A stretch of DNA of 64,000 nt from VRUE01 sp963796705 (lineage in GTDB: Bacteria; Actinomycetota; Thermoleophilia; Solirubrobacterales; 70-9): the NCBI GenBank assembly GCA_963796705.1, contig CAWCMK010000008.1, positions 124,001 through 188,000 on the forward strand. Reading direction: 5' to 3'. Below, piece after piece: positions 53,749 to 62,316 of the stretch; the first letter of the stretch is position 1; each line of letters starts with the position of its first letter. The position numbers and the translations under genes are program-made. A model generated the notes under the pieces. The model searched no databases and was not told the DNA's origin. It saw nothing but the letters and a program-made list of their open reading frames with translations.

Positions 53749-55134
53749 TCAGCTCCAATCCCTGATGTCGACGAAATGTCCCTCGACGGCCGCGGCCGCC
53801 GCCATCTTCGGGCTGAGCAGATGGGTTCGCCCACCCTTGCCCTGGCGGCCCTCGAAGTTACGGTTGGAGGTCGACGCGCAGCGCTCGCCCTCGGCGAGGA
53901 TGTCGGGGTTCATCCCCAGACACATCGAGCAGCCGGCCTCGCGCCACTCGAAACCCGCTGCCCGGAAGATCTCGTCGAGGCCCTCCGCCTCGGCCGCGGC
54001 CTTCACCTGCTGGGAGCCGGGGACGACCATACCCCGCACGCTCTCGGCGACCCGGCGACCCTCGATCGCAGCCGCGGCCTCGCGCAAATCCTCGATCCTG
54101 GAATTTGTGCAGGAGCCGATGAAGACGCGGTCAAGGCTGATCTCGGTCATCGGCGTGCCGGCCTTGAGGCCCATGTAGGTGAGCGCCCGTTCGGCCGACT
54201 CGCGGTCGGCCGGGGAGTCCATCGCCGCCGGGTCCGGCACCGCCTCGGCAACCTCGACGACCATCCCCGGAGTCGTCCCCCAGGTGACCATCGGCGAGAG
54301 GCTGGCGGCGTCGATCTCGACCTCGGAGTCAAACTCCGCACCCTCGTCGCTGGGCAGCTCGCGCCAACGAGCGAGGGCGCTCTCGAAGTCCGCCGGCGCC
54401 GCCTCCTTGCCTGCTACCCACGCGAAGGTGGTCTCATCGGGCGCGATCATCCCGGCCCGACCGCCGCCCTCGATCGTCATGTTGCAGACCGTCATCCGCC
54501 CCGGCATCGACAGCGACTCGATCGCAGCTCCGGCGTACTCGACCGCGTGGCCGACCATGCCACCGGTCCCGAGGCGACCAATCGTCGCCAGGATCAGGTC
54601 CTTGGGGGTGACCCCCGGCGCGAGCTCGCCGCCGTAGGAGATGCGCATCGTCTTCGGAGGCTTCTGAACCAGACACTGGGTCGCCAGCACGTGCTCGACC
54701 TCCGAGGTGCCGATCCCGAAGGCCAGGGAGCCGAACGCCCCGTGGGTCGAGGTGTGGCTATCGCCGCAGACGATCGTCATTCCCGGCTGGGTGACGCCCA
54801 GCTCGGGCCCGATCACATGCACGATCCCCTGCCGCTCAGAGCCGAGGCTGTAGATCGGGATCCCGAACTGCTCGCAGTTGCGCTCCAGGGTTTCGACCTG
54901 CACGCGGGAGAGCTGATCGGCGATCAGGCGGGCCGCCATCGTGCCATCGGTTGGCGTGTTGTGGTCGGCCGTCGCCAGCGTCTTATCGGGACGCCGGACC
55001 CTGCGACCCTCGAGTCGCAGGCCGTCGAAGGCCTGCGGTGAGGTGACCTCGTGGACGAGGTGCAGGTCGATGTAGATCAACCCATCAGAGACCTCGTGTG
55101 AGTCCCAGAGCTTGTCGAACATGGTCTGCGGCAT
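53749..55134 (-). CDS. leuC: 3-isopropylmalate dehydratase large subunit
   Basis: Aconitase-family [4Fe-4S] enzyme isomerising 2- to 3-isopropylmalate. It has 461 residues. It has YIDLHLVHEVTSPQAFDGLR, VCGDSHTSTHGAFGSLAFGI, VFIGSCTNSRIEDLREAA with one cluster Cys, and the other two Cys in EAGCSMCLGMNPD. CASTSNRNFEGRQGKGGRTH ends the cluster region. It lies 2 bases after the XRE-cupin regulator and 1 base before leuD, so all three are one operon. Confidence 0.97.
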   Translation of the reverse strand: MPQTMFDKLWDSHEVSDGLIYIDLHLVHEVTSPQAFDGLRLEGRRVRRPDKTLATADHNTPTDGTMAARLIADQLSRVQVETLERNCEQFGIPIYSLGSERQGIVHVIGPELGVTQPGMTIVCGDSHTSTHGAFGSLAFGIGTSEVEHVLATQCLVQKPPKTMRISYGGELAPGVTPKDLILATIGRLGTGGMVGHAVEYAGAAIESLSMPGRMTVCNMTIEGGGRAGMIAPDETTFAWVAGKEAAPADFESALARWRELPSDEGAEFDSEVEIDAASLSPMVTWGTTPGMVVEVAEAVPDPAAMDSPADRESAERALTYMGLKAGTPMTEISLDRVFIGSCTNSRIEDLREAAAAIEGRRVAESVRGMVVPGSQQVKAAAEAEGLDEIFRAAGFEWREAGCSMCLGMNPDILAEGERCASTSNRNFEGRQGKGGRTHLLSPKMAAAAAVEGHFVDIRDWS

Positions 55135-55136
55135 CG

Positions 55137-55739
55137 CTAGCTCCTCCTCAGGCCGGCTGCGATCACGGCCAGAAACCGGGTCGGCTCCTGGCCTTCGTTC
55201 TCAAAGTGGTGTGGAAGGTCGGCGTCGAAAGTGACGCTGTCGCCGGCCCGCAGCTCGTGGCGGCTGCCGTCGACGACGAGCGCCAGGGTGCCATCGAGGA
55301 CGACCGCGGTCTCGCGGCTGCCCGGCTCGTGCATCGGGGGGTCGGCGGACCCACCGGTGGCGGCACCGGGCCTCAGGGTGTGCAGGGAGACGTCTGCGCG
55401 CTGGCCCGGCAGCGGCGGTGTCAGCTCCTCGAAGCTGTGGCCTCCCCGCTGATAGCGACGGCGATCGCCGGCGCGGCTGACGGCGACGTGCTCCCCCTCA
55501 TCGAGACGCAGCAACTGCGAGAGCGTCAGCTCGAGCCCGGCGGCGACCTTCGCCGCGAGGGCCAGCGTCGGGCTGGTCTCCCCCCGCTCGACCTGGGAGA
55601 GCATCGGCGCGCTGACGCCGCTGCGCTGGGCCAGGTCGCGTAGCGAGAGGCCCATTGCCTCGCGCAGAGCGCGCACGCGCTCGCCGAACCGGGGCGTCCT
55701 GGCCGCTGCGGGGCTGCGGGTCTCGGTCGCGGGACTCAT
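55137..55739 (-). CDS. XRE-cupin transcriptional regulator, head of the leuCD operon
   Basis: A 200-residue regulator. Residues about 18-75 are an XRE helix-turn-helix (RVRALREAMGLSLRDLAQRS, APMLSQVERGETSPTLALAA). Residues about 100-195 are a cupin that probably senses a small ligand, with SLHTLRPGAATGG, HEPGSRETAVVLDGTLALVV and FDADLPHHFENEGQEPTRFL. The adjacent leuC start (2 bases) suggests control of leucine genes. A perfect inverted repeat just upstream is a likely autoregulatory operator. The ligand is unknown. Confidence 0.88.
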   Translation of the reverse strand: MSPATETRSPAAARTPRFGERVRALREAMGLSLRDLAQRSGVSAPMLSQVERGETSPTLALAAKVAAGLELTLSQLLRLDEGEHVAVSRAGDRRRYQRGGHSFEELTPPLPGQRADVSLHTLRPGAATGGSADPPMHEPGSRETAVVLDGTLALVVDGSRHELRAGDSVTFDADLPHHFENEGQEPTRFLAVIAAGLRRS

Positions 55740-55758
55740 CCTGGCCGCGTACGTTATC

Positions 55759-55774
55759 ACATACAATCGTATGT
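55759..55774 (-). promoter_or_regulatory. Inverted repeat, putative operator of the XRE-cupin gene
   Basis: ACATACGATTGTATGT on the minus strand: 6-bp perfect arms around a 4-base centre, 20 bases upstream of the regulator's start codon. The AT-rich local sequence (GTATGTGATAACGT) stands out in GC-rich surroundings and may include the -10 region, so binding would block transcription. Confidence 0.55.
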
Positions 55775-55887
55775 GCGGATCGCCCAACTCGCCCAACACG
55801 CGAGGCCCGGCCCGCGCCGGGGCAAATCCGTGCGCCCATCGGGGCCCAGGATCAAAGCCGCGCAGAGGACCCCGAGCGAGCCTCGAA

Positions 55888-57474
55888 TCAGGGCCCGGGA
55901 GTTCGCTCGACCACGGCCTCGGCGGCCACCGCCTCGGCCTCGCGGATCGCGGCACCCTCGAGGGCGTTTGACAGCGCCCGCACGTAGGCGCGCGCCGAAG
56001 CCTCGAGGATGTCGGTCGCAACACCCTGGCCGGTCGCCAGGCGGCCCGCGGCGCGCAGCATCACGGTCACCTGTCCGAGGGCGTCCTCTCCCCCGGTCAC
56101 CGCCTCGACCGTGTACTGGCGCAGCTCACACTCGGTGCCGACCGCCTCTTGGATCGCCAAGAAGATCGCGTCGACGGGGCCGTCGCCGCCCGACTCACCG
56201 AGAGCCTCCTCGCCGGAGGGCATCCTCACCGCCACCCTCGCCAGCGGCTCACGCCGCGAGCCGGCCTCGACCTCAAACCAGGCGAGCTCGTGGGAATCCT
56301 CCTTCTCGCGCATCTCCTCAGAGACGATCGCCTCGAGGTCCAGGGCGGTGACCTGCTTCTTGCGGTCGGCGACCTCCTTGAAGCGCTTGAAGGCCGCGTT
56401 CAGGGCGTTGCCCTCGACCTTGAAGCCGAGCTGCTCCAGGGCGTCGCGCAGCGCGTGGCGCCCGGAATGCTTGCCGAGCACGATCGAGTTCGACTCCAGG
56501 CCGACCTCGGTCGCGTCCATGATCTCGTAGGTCGTGCGCTCCTTCAGCACGCCGTCCTGGTGGATGCCGGACTCGTGCGCGAAGGCGTTGCGCCCGACAA
56601 CCGCCTTGTTGGGCTGCACCGCATAACCCGTCAGTCGCGAGACCATGCGGCTGGTCCGCGCGAGCTCGCGCGTGTTCAGCCCGGTGCTCAGTCCGTGCAC
56701 GTCCACGCGGGTGCTGATCAGCATCGCGATCTCCTCCAGGGAGCAGTTGCCGGCGCGCTCACCGATCCCGTTGATGGCGCACTCGACCTGGCGCGCTCCG
56801 GCGAGGACGCCGGCATAGGAGTTGGCGACCGCGAGCCCCAGGTCATCGTGGCAGTGGACCGACATCTCGATACCTCGCAGCGCTGGGACCAGCTCGTAGA
56901 GGCGGCGGAAGAAATCCGCGTACTCCTCCGGTGTCGTGTAGCCGACCGTGTCGGGGATGTTGATCACGCCCGCCCCCTCCTCGACCGCGATCGCACAGAC
57001 TTCGGCGGTGAACTGAAGATCGGCCCTGGTCGCATCCATCGGTGAGAACTCGACGTCCTCGCAGTAGCTGCGGGCCAGCGCAACCGCCGCCCTGGCCTGA
57101 CCCTTGACGTCTGAGCGGTCGGTTTGCAGCTGGTGCTCGATGTGGATGTCCGAGGTCGATATGAAGGTGTGGATGCGCGGTCGCTGAGCGTCCTTGATGG
57201 CCCCCCAGGCCGCATCTATGTCGGCCTTATGCGTGCGGGCCAGGCCGCAGATCACCGGACCCTCAACGCCACGGGCGATCGCCTCGACCGCCTCGAAGTC
57301 GCCGGGCGAGGTGATCGGGAAGCCGGCCTCGATCACGTCGACGCCGAGGCGTGCCAGCTGCTGGGCGATCTCCACCTTCTCAGCCGTGTTCAGCGAGATC
57401 CCCGGCGATTGCTCGCCATCCCTCAACGTCGTGTCAAATATATGGACGCGATTCGCGTCTGATGCGGGTCCCAT
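55888..57474 (-). CDS. leuA: 2-isopropylmalate synthase
   Basis: First committed step of leucine synthesis, condensing 2-oxoisovalerate with acetyl-CoA. The 528 residues are the bacterial LeuA type 1. It has IFDTTLRDGEQSPGISLNTA, VDVIEAGFPITSPGDFEAVE, INIPDTVGYTTPEEYADFFR, SVHCHDDLGLAVANSYAGVL and NGIGERAGNCSLEEIAMLI. A C-terminal regulatory domain is present (DGPVDAIFLAIQEAVG). The start is ATG with a strong AAGGAGGAGG site. Upstream is a Leu-rich leader peptide whose codons can pair with that site. Confidence 0.97.
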   Translation of the reverse strand: MGPASDANRVHIFDTTLRDGEQSPGISLNTAEKVEIAQQLARLGVDVIEAGFPITSPGDFEAVEAIARGVEGPVICGLARTHKADIDAAWGAIKDAQRPRIHTFISTSDIHIEHQLQTDRSDVKGQARAAVALARSYCEDVEFSPMDATRADLQFTAEVCAIAVEEGAGVINIPDTVGYTTPEEYADFFRRLYELVPALRGIEMSVHCHDDLGLAVANSYAGVLAGARQVECAINGIGERAGNCSLEEIAMLISTRVDVHGLSTGLNTRELARTSRMVSRLTGYAVQPNKAVVGRNAFAHESGIHQDGVLKERTTYEIMDATEVGLESNSIVLGKHSGRHALRDALEQLGFKVEGNALNAAFKRFKEVADRKKQVTALDLEAIVSEEMREKEDSHELAWFEVEAGSRREPLARVAVRMPSGEEALGESGGDGPVDAIFLAIQEAVGTECELRQYTVEAVTGGEDALGQVTVMLRAAGRLATGQGVATDILEASARAYVRALSNALEGAAIREAEAVAAEAVVERTPGP

Positions 57475-57574
57475 CGGACCTCCTCCTTCTCTACCTAGCT
57501 CGAATGACCTTGTCTCTCGCGGCTATCGCGCCGCCCAGCGCTATTCCCCCCGAAGGGGGAGGAGAAGGAGAAGC
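57475..57574 (-). promoter_or_regulatory. leuA translational attenuator region
   Basis: The leuA Shine-Dalgarno region GAGAAGGAG (complement of 57483-57491) is exactly complementary over 9 bases to CUCCUUCUC within the leader's Leu codons (complement of 57559-57573), with a tenth U-G pair. Between them lie a CCCCC-UUCG-GGGGG hairpin overlapping the end of the leader and a GCGGC-GCGAUA-GCCGC hairpin. Ribosomes stalled on Leu codons would keep the Shine-Dalgarno free. Confidence 0.6.
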
Positions 57575-57600
57575 GCCGGGCTGTGGGAGGCGTTCGTCAT
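57541..57600 (-). CDS. leuA leader peptide with five consecutive Leu codons
   Basis: A 19-residue ORF, MTNASHSPALLLLLPLRGE, ATG at 57600 and TAG at 57543-57541. Codons 10-14 are CTT CTC CTT CTC CTC, with another CTT at codon 16. It ends 66 bases before leuA and starts 13 bases after the preceding gene. Six Leu in 19 residues directly upstream of leuA is the classic sign of ribosome-mediated leucine attenuation. The ribosome binding site is weak (GGGCAG). Confidence 0.75.
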   Translation of the reverse strand: MTNASHSPALLLLLPLRGE

Positions 57601-57613
57601 TCGGCTGCCCAGC

Positions 57614-58222
57614 TTAGCGCAGGCCCGCGGACAGCGCCGAGCCGATCGCGCTCTGCTGGGCGACGTTCTGTCCTGGGCCGCCCGAGAGCAGATCCTCTCC
57701 GGGTCCGCCCCGCAGAACGTCGTTGCCGGCCCCCCCGAAGAGTTCGTCTTCGCCGGGTCCGCCGTTCAGCAGGTCGTTGCCAAGGTGGCCGAGGAGCTTG
57801 TCCGCACCGGCCCCCCCGAAGAGCGAGTCATCCCCGGAGCCGCCAACGAGGAGGTCGTTTCCAGCCCCACCGCGCAGGGTGACCGGGATCTTGACGCTGG
57901 TCGAGACCCGAACCTGATCATCACCGCCGACTGCGTTGACCATGAAGCTGCTGACGCTCACCGCCTGGCAGTCGAGCTCTGTTTCGACGCCGACCGGGTG
58001 TTCGCAGATGCTCGCGGCGACTTCCAGCGGCACATCCGATTCGATCACGTCGGTGCGGCCGTCGGGAGTCAGCCAGATGTGGATGTCGTTCGAACCTTCG
58101 CTGCCGGCGAGGAGCACGGTGAAGGTCGGTGCACTCCCCTGCAACGGGCTGCTCGTGTAGGCGGCCGCGCTCGGGCAGGCCGTGGCAAGCGCCGCGATCA
58201 TGACCGCTATCGCCTTCCTCAT
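57614..58222 (-). CDS. Secreted protein with hemolysin-type calcium-binding repeats
   Basis: A 202-residue exported protein. The signal peptide is MRKAIAVMIAALATACPSAA-like and ends near AAAYTSS. A domain of about 90 residues with two Cys (ICEHP, ELDCQ) follows. At least four RTX nonapeptide units then come (GGAGNDLLVGGSGDDSLFGG, GGAGADKLLG, NGGPGEDELFGGAGNDVLRG), expected to form a calcium-filled beta-roll. Function unknown. Its stop is only 13 bases before the leuA leader, so leuA may be read from its promoter. Glu codons are mostly GAA. Confidence 0.83.
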   Translation of the reverse strand: MRKAIAVMIAALATACPSAAAYTSSPLQGSAPTFTVLLAGSEGSNDIHIWLTPDGRTDVIESDVPLEVAASICEHPVGVETELDCQAVSVSSFMVNAVGGDDQVRVSTSVKIPVTLRGGAGNDLLVGGSGDDSLFGGAGADKLLGHLGNDLLNGGPGEDELFGGAGNDVLRGGPGEDLLSGGPGQNVAQQSAIGSALSAGLR

Positions 58223-58313
58223 CGAGAGGTGCTCCCCGTCCTCGCCTTTGCCGAGCTCTCAGTTGGGAAACAAGGCAGGCCTGCCGACGTTGCGGCGCGT
58301 CCCATCCTCGCCC

Positions 58314-59918
58314 CTAGAGATCCACCGAACGTCCGACGGAGAAGCCATCGAGCTCAAGGATCCGGGCGATTGTTCCCTCGCGCACCGGGGCATCGGTTGT
58401 CAGCGCCATCACCGCGCTTTCCCCGCCCGCCTCGGCCCCGACCGCGGCCGAGATGATGTTGACCGACTCCTCGCCGAAGATCGTCCCGACCCGGCCGATC
58501 ATCCCGGGGCGATCGGCATAGCGGAAGACCGCGAGGTGCTCGGCGAACGGCAGATAGAAGCGCTCACCGAGCAGCGAGACCAGATAGGGCTCGATGTTTG
58601 GGCCAACACCCGTTCCCGCCACCTCGACGCCGCCGTCCTCGGCGCCGATACGGACCGTGACCAGCTCGGTGAAGCTCTCGGCGCCGGTGTCGTTGGTCTC
58701 GACCAGCTCGATTCCCCGCTCCTCGGCCATCTGGGGCGCGTTGACGAGGTTGACCGGCTCCTCGGTGTTGCCGGAGAGAATGCCGACCAACACGGCGATG
58801 CCCAGCAGACGCGTGTCGTGGGAGGCGATCCGACCCCGAAACTCGGCGAGGACGCGATCGACGGAGCCGTCGCCCAGCCCCTGCGCCAGTCGACCGAGCT
58901 TTTCACAGAGCGGAACAAACGGCGCCAGCGCCTCCATCTCCTCCGGCCGCACCGCGGCGATGTTGACCGCGTTGGTGACAACGCCGCCGGTCAGCGCCGC
59001 GGTCACCTGCTCGGCGGTGACCACCCCGGCGCGGTCCTGAGCCTCGGCGGTCGAGGCGCCCAGGTGCGGGGTTACCACGACATCGGTGCGGGCGAAGATC
59101 GGGTGTTCGGTGAACGGCTCGGCGGGAAAGACGTCGAGGGCGGCGCCGGCCAGCTTGCCGCTCTCGAGCCCGTCCGCGAGCGCGTCGAGGTTAACCAGCT
59201 CGCCGCGGGCGCAGTTCACCAGGCGGGCCCCCTGCTTCATCGCCGCAATCGCGGCGGCGTCGATCAAGTCGATCGTCTCCGGCGTCTTTGGCGTGTGCAG
59301 GGTGACGACGTCGGCGCGGCCAAGGAGATCCTCGAGCGAGTCCGCTCCCTGGACCCCGAGCTCGCGGAAGCGCTCGGGCGAGACGAACTTGTCGAGGGCG
59401 AGCACCTCCATCTCGAAGCCCTGCGCGCGCTTGGCAACGAGCTGGCCGATGCGGCCGAAGCCGATCACCCCGAGGGTCTTGCCGTAGAGCTCGGTGCCCT
59501 TGAACCTGGGCCGCTCCCAGGCGCCCGAGGTCAGCGAGGCGTGGGCCTGGGGCACGTTGCGGCACAGGGCCAGCATCAGCGCCATGGTGTGCTCGGCGGC
59601 GGCGACGGAATTGGATTCGGGCGCATTGGCGACGATCACCCCGCGGCGGGTCGCGGCCGCGATGTCGACGTTGTCCACCCCCGTCCCGGCCCGGCCGATG
59701 ACCTTGAGACGCGCGCCGCGCTCGATCAGCTCGGCGGTCATCTTGGTCGCCGAGCGGATCAGGATCGCGTCGTAGGCGGCGATCGCCTCGCGCAGCTCCT
59801 GGTCAGACATCTCCAGGCCGAGGTCGACCTCGAAGTTCTCGCGCAGCAGATCCACACCGGAATCGGCGATCTTCTCCTTGACCAGGACCCTGGGCGGGCC
59901 GTCGGCGGACGGATTCAC
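58314..59918 (-). CDS. serA: D-3-phosphoglycerate dehydrogenase, long form
   Basis: First step of serine synthesis. The 534-residue protein is the long type with an intervening ASB domain and a C-terminal ACT domain for serine feedback. The NAD site is LGVIGFGRIGQLVAKRAQG, with GRAGTGVDNVDIAAATRRGV, NCARGELVNLDAL, and catalytic His in VVTPHLGASTAEAQDRAG. The ACT domain near residues 460-530 reads LAVFRYADRPGMIGRVGTIF. The start is GTG overlapping serC (GTGA). Confidence 0.96.
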   Translation of the reverse strand: MNPSADGPPRVLVKEKIADSGVDLLRENFEVDLGLEMSDQELREAIAAYDAILIRSATKMTAELIERGARLKVIGRAGTGVDNVDIAAATRRGVIVANAPESNSVAAAEHTMALMLALCRNVPQAHASLTSGAWERPRFKGTELYGKTLGVIGFGRIGQLVAKRAQGFEMEVLALDKFVSPERFRELGVQGADSLEDLLGRADVVTLHTPKTPETIDLIDAAAIAAMKQGARLVNCARGELVNLDALADGLESGKLAGAALDVFPAEPFTEHPIFARTDVVVTPHLGASTAEAQDRAGVVTAEQVTAALTGGVVTNAVNIAAVRPEEMEALAPFVPLCEKLGRLAQGLGDGSVDRVLAEFRGRIASHDTRLLGIAVLVGILSGNTEEPVNLVNAPQMAEERGIELVETNDTGAESFTELVTVRIGAEDGGVEVAGTGVGPNIEPYLVSLLGERFYLPFAEHLAVFRYADRPGMIGRVGTIFGEESVNIISAAVGAEAGGESAVMALTTDAPVREGTIARILELDGFSVGRSVDL

Positions 59919-61063
59919 CGGCGCACGCCTTCGACGTGTTCAAGGGCCCAATCGACGCAGACGGTGAGTGCCTCGACGTCGGCGGGCTCGACCGCCGGGA
60001 ACATCCCGACGCGCAGTTGGTTGCGGCCCAGCTTGCGGTAGGGCTCGACGTCGACGATTCCGTTTGCCCGCAGCGCCGCGGCCAGCGCCGCGGCGTCAAC
60101 TGAATCATCGAAGTCGATCGTGCCGACGACCAGCGAGCGCTTCGCCGGATCGGCGACAAAGGGGGTCGCGAGCTCGCTGCGCTCAGCCCAGCCGTAGAGC
60201 TTGGCCGCTGACTCGCCGGTGCGCGAGACGCACCAATCGAGCCCGCCCTGGGCGAGCATCCACTCGAGCTGGTCGACGAGCAGCAACAGCGTCGCGAGCG
60301 CCGGCGTGTTGTAGGTCTGGTTCTTGCGGGAGTTCTGAAGCGCCGTGGAAAGCGAGAGGAAGGCTGGCTGCCAGCGTCCTGGGTCACCGTCGAGCTGCTC
60401 GATGCGGGTGATGGCGGCCGGGCTCAGCGCCGCCAGCCAGAGGCCGCCATCGGCCGCAAAGGCCTTCTGCGGGGCGAAGTAATAGACGTCGGTTTGGGAG
60501 GCGTCGAGAGGCAGGCCGCCGGCGCCCGAGGTGGCGTCGATCAGGATCAGCGCCTCGCCGGCCCCGGCGGGGCGCCGCACCTCGACCATCACGCCGGTCG
60601 AGGTCTCGTTTTGGGCCCAGGCGATTGCGTCGGCGGCCTCATCGGCGACGGGCGAGGGTGCGTCCCCGGGCTCGGCCTCGATCAGGATCGGCTCCGCCAG
60701 GAACGGGGCGGCGGCGGTCGCCTTGGCGAACTTCTGGGAGAACTCACCGTAGCTCAGGTGCAGGGCGCGCTCGCGCACGAGCCACGCGGTCGCCGCCTCC
60801 CAGAAGGCGGTCGTGCCGCCGTTGCCAAGTGCGATCTCATACCCCTCAGGGAGGCGCAGGAGCTCGCCAAGACCCTCGCGGATCCGGCCGACCAGATCGC
60901 GTACCGGCGCCTGGCGGTGCGAGGTGCCGATCAGGTCGGCACGCTCAGCAAGCGCAGCCAGCGCCTCGGGGCGAACCTTGGAGGGCCCACAGCCAAAGCG
61001 CCCGTCGGCGGGCTTCAGCTCGGCCGGGATCTGGGTGGTGGTCTCGAGGGCCATCTCGGCCAC
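59915..61063 (-). CDS. serC: Phosphoserine aminotransferase
   Basis: Second step of serine synthesis, also used in vitamin B6 synthesis in some bacteria. The 382 residues are of the actinobacterial type: DGRFGCGPSKVRPEALAALA, IGTSHRQAPVRDLVG, ALGNGGTTAFWEAAT, NETSTGVMVEV, and the PLP Lys in VYYFAPQKAFAADGGLW. Start GTG 61063 gives MAEMALETT; the in-frame ATG at 61054 is equally likely. The 100-base divergent spacer holds a perfect but lone TTGACA for the plus strand. Confidence 0.95.
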   Translation of the reverse strand: MAEMALETTTQIPAELKPADGRFGCGPSKVRPEALAALAERADLIGTSHRQAPVRDLVGRIREGLGELLRLPEGYEIALGNGGTTAFWEAATAWLVRERALHLSYGEFSQKFAKATAAAPFLAEPILIEAEPGDAPSPVADEAADAIAWAQNETSTGVMVEVRRPAGAGEALILIDATSGAGGLPLDASQTDVYYFAPQKAFAADGGLWLAALSPAAITRIEQLDGDPGRWQPAFLSLSTALQNSRKNQTYNTPALATLLLLVDQLEWMLAQGGLDWCVSRTGESAAKLYGWAERSELATPFVADPAKRSLVVGTIDFDDSVDAAALAAALRANGIVDVEPYRKLGRNQLRVGMFPAVEPADVEALTVCVDWALEHVEGVRR

Positions 61064-61163
61064 AGGTTATTGACAGGCACGGGTGGACTACGTGTGGGGC
61101 GCGGGGTAGGCTCGCGACTCCTTACCGGCGTGGCCAATCCGATCGTCCAATCAAGGGGGCCCG

Positions 61164-61796
61164 ATGTATCCGATCACCTACGAAGCTGACTTCGACCCGA
61201 CTCCGAGCCGCGCGACCACCTTCTTTCGACCGCTGCTGGCGATCCCCTGGCTCATCGTCGCGATCTTCTGGGGGATCCTCTTCCTCGTCGCCCACCTCCT
61301 CGCCTGGATCTCGCTGATCGTCCTCGGGCGCTACCCGGAATGGCTCTACAGCTTCAACTCGGGCGTCGTGCGCTACGTGGTGCGCGTCTATGCGTGGGTC
61401 TACCTGCAAACCGACGAGTGGCCACCGTTCGGGCTCGCCGACGACCCCGGCTACGCGATCCGAGTCGACATCCCGCCCGTGCCCGAAGAGCGCCAGAGCA
61501 GACTGAAGGCGCTGTTTCGGCTGATCCTCGCCCTGCCGATGCTCCTCGTTTCCTATGCGGTCAGCTACATGCACATCTGGGTCGCGGTGATCGCCTGGTT
61601 GACGATCGTCTTCCGCGGCTACCAGCCCGAAGGCGTCAACGAAGCGCTCACCTTCGTCAACGGGTTCTACGCGCGGCTCTACGGCTACATCGCCTTCCTC
61701 AGCGACGACTACCCGCCGATCGGCGCCGAGGCGGCAGAGGGGCTCGAGACGGAAACCCCGGCGCCGACGCCTCCCCCGAGTGCGCCGGGGCCCTAG
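61164..61796 (+). CDS. DUF4389 membrane protein
   Basis: A 210-residue membrane protein of unknown function. It opens MYPITYEADFDPTPSRATTF, followed by a long hydrophobic hairpin (LLAIPWLIVAIFWGILFLVA and LLAWISLIVLG), then RYPEWLYSFNSGVVRYVVRV, a family-defining stretch. A second hydrophobic pair lies at about 115-150. The tail is acidic and Pro-rich. An AAGGGGG site lies just before the ATG. It is followed after 3 bases by a cupin gene, probably in one transcript. Confidence 0.82.
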   Translation: MYPITYEADFDPTPSRATTFFRPLLAIPWLIVAIFWGILFLVAHLLAWISLIVLGRYPEWLYSFNSGVVRYVVRVYAWVYLQTDEWPPFGLADDPGYAIRVDIPPVPEERQSRLKALFRLILALPMLLVSYAVSYMHIWVAVIAWLTIVFRGYQPEGVNEALTFVNGFYARLYGYIAFLSDDYPPIGAEAAEGLETETPAPTPPPSAPGP

Positions 61797-61799
61797 CCG

Positions 61800-62231
61800 A
61801 TGAGCGGAAACGGCGAGGGGGTCGTCAAAGGCGAGGGCTACGCCCTCGCCGGCCTTGATGATCTCGGTGAGGGCTACGGGTTCAGAAAGGTGCGAAAGGG
61901 ACTCGGTCTGAGGGCATTCGGGGCAAACGCAATCGTCCTCCCACCGGCCTATGAGACCGGCCGCCACCTGCACGATGAACAGGAGGAGCTCTACTTCGTG
62001 CACCGCGGCCGCCTCGAGTTCGAGTTCGGCGATGGCTCGACGCACGTCCTTGGGGCCGGCGGACTTGCCTGGGTCGATGCGCCCACGGTTCGCAGGGTCC
62101 GCAACCTGAGCGACACCGAGGATGCCGTCTATCTGGTCGTCGGCGGCAAGGATGGCTACGTCGGCAGGGACGGCAGGCTGCCGCCCGGCGAGACCAGTCG
62201 TTTTGGCGACAACGCCCCTCCCGGCGCCTAG
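61800..62231 (+). CDS. Small cupin-domain protein
   Basis: A 143-residue single cupin. Motif 1 reads PPAYETGRHLHDEQEELYFV with metal ligands His, His and Glu. Motif 2 reads AGGLAWVDAPTVRRVRNLSD, where the usual His is not obvious, so metal binding may be incomplete. Such small cupins can be isomerases, dioxygenases or sensors; nothing here decides. ATG 61800 lies 3 bases after the DUF4389 stop. The gene is convergent with ilvC across an 85-base spacer that has weak hairpins but no U-tract. Confidence 0.82.
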   Translation: MSGNGEGVVKGEGYALAGLDDLGEGYGFRKVRKGLGLRAFGANAIVLPPAYETGRHLHDEQEELYFVHRGRLEFEFGDGSTHVLGAGGLAWVDAPTVRRVRNLSDTEDAVYLVVGGKDGYVGRDGRLPPGETSRFGDNAPPGA

Positions 62232-62316
62232 CGAGCCCAACCTCAAAACGCGGCGGGCTCTCCGCCTGCGCGCCGGGGCCCTGGTCGGGGTCCGGAGGCC
62301 CCTTGGGAGAGGATCC

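Noticed and set aside
61064..61163. Perfect TTGACA at 61070-61075 as a promoter for the DUF4389 gene
   Set aside because: No acceptable -10 lies at 16-18 bases, so it is not listed as a promoter.
62232..62316. Hairpins between the cupin and ilvC genes, considered as a bidirectional terminator
   Set aside because: Stems such as GGGGCC/GGCCCC have long loops and no U-tract on either strand.
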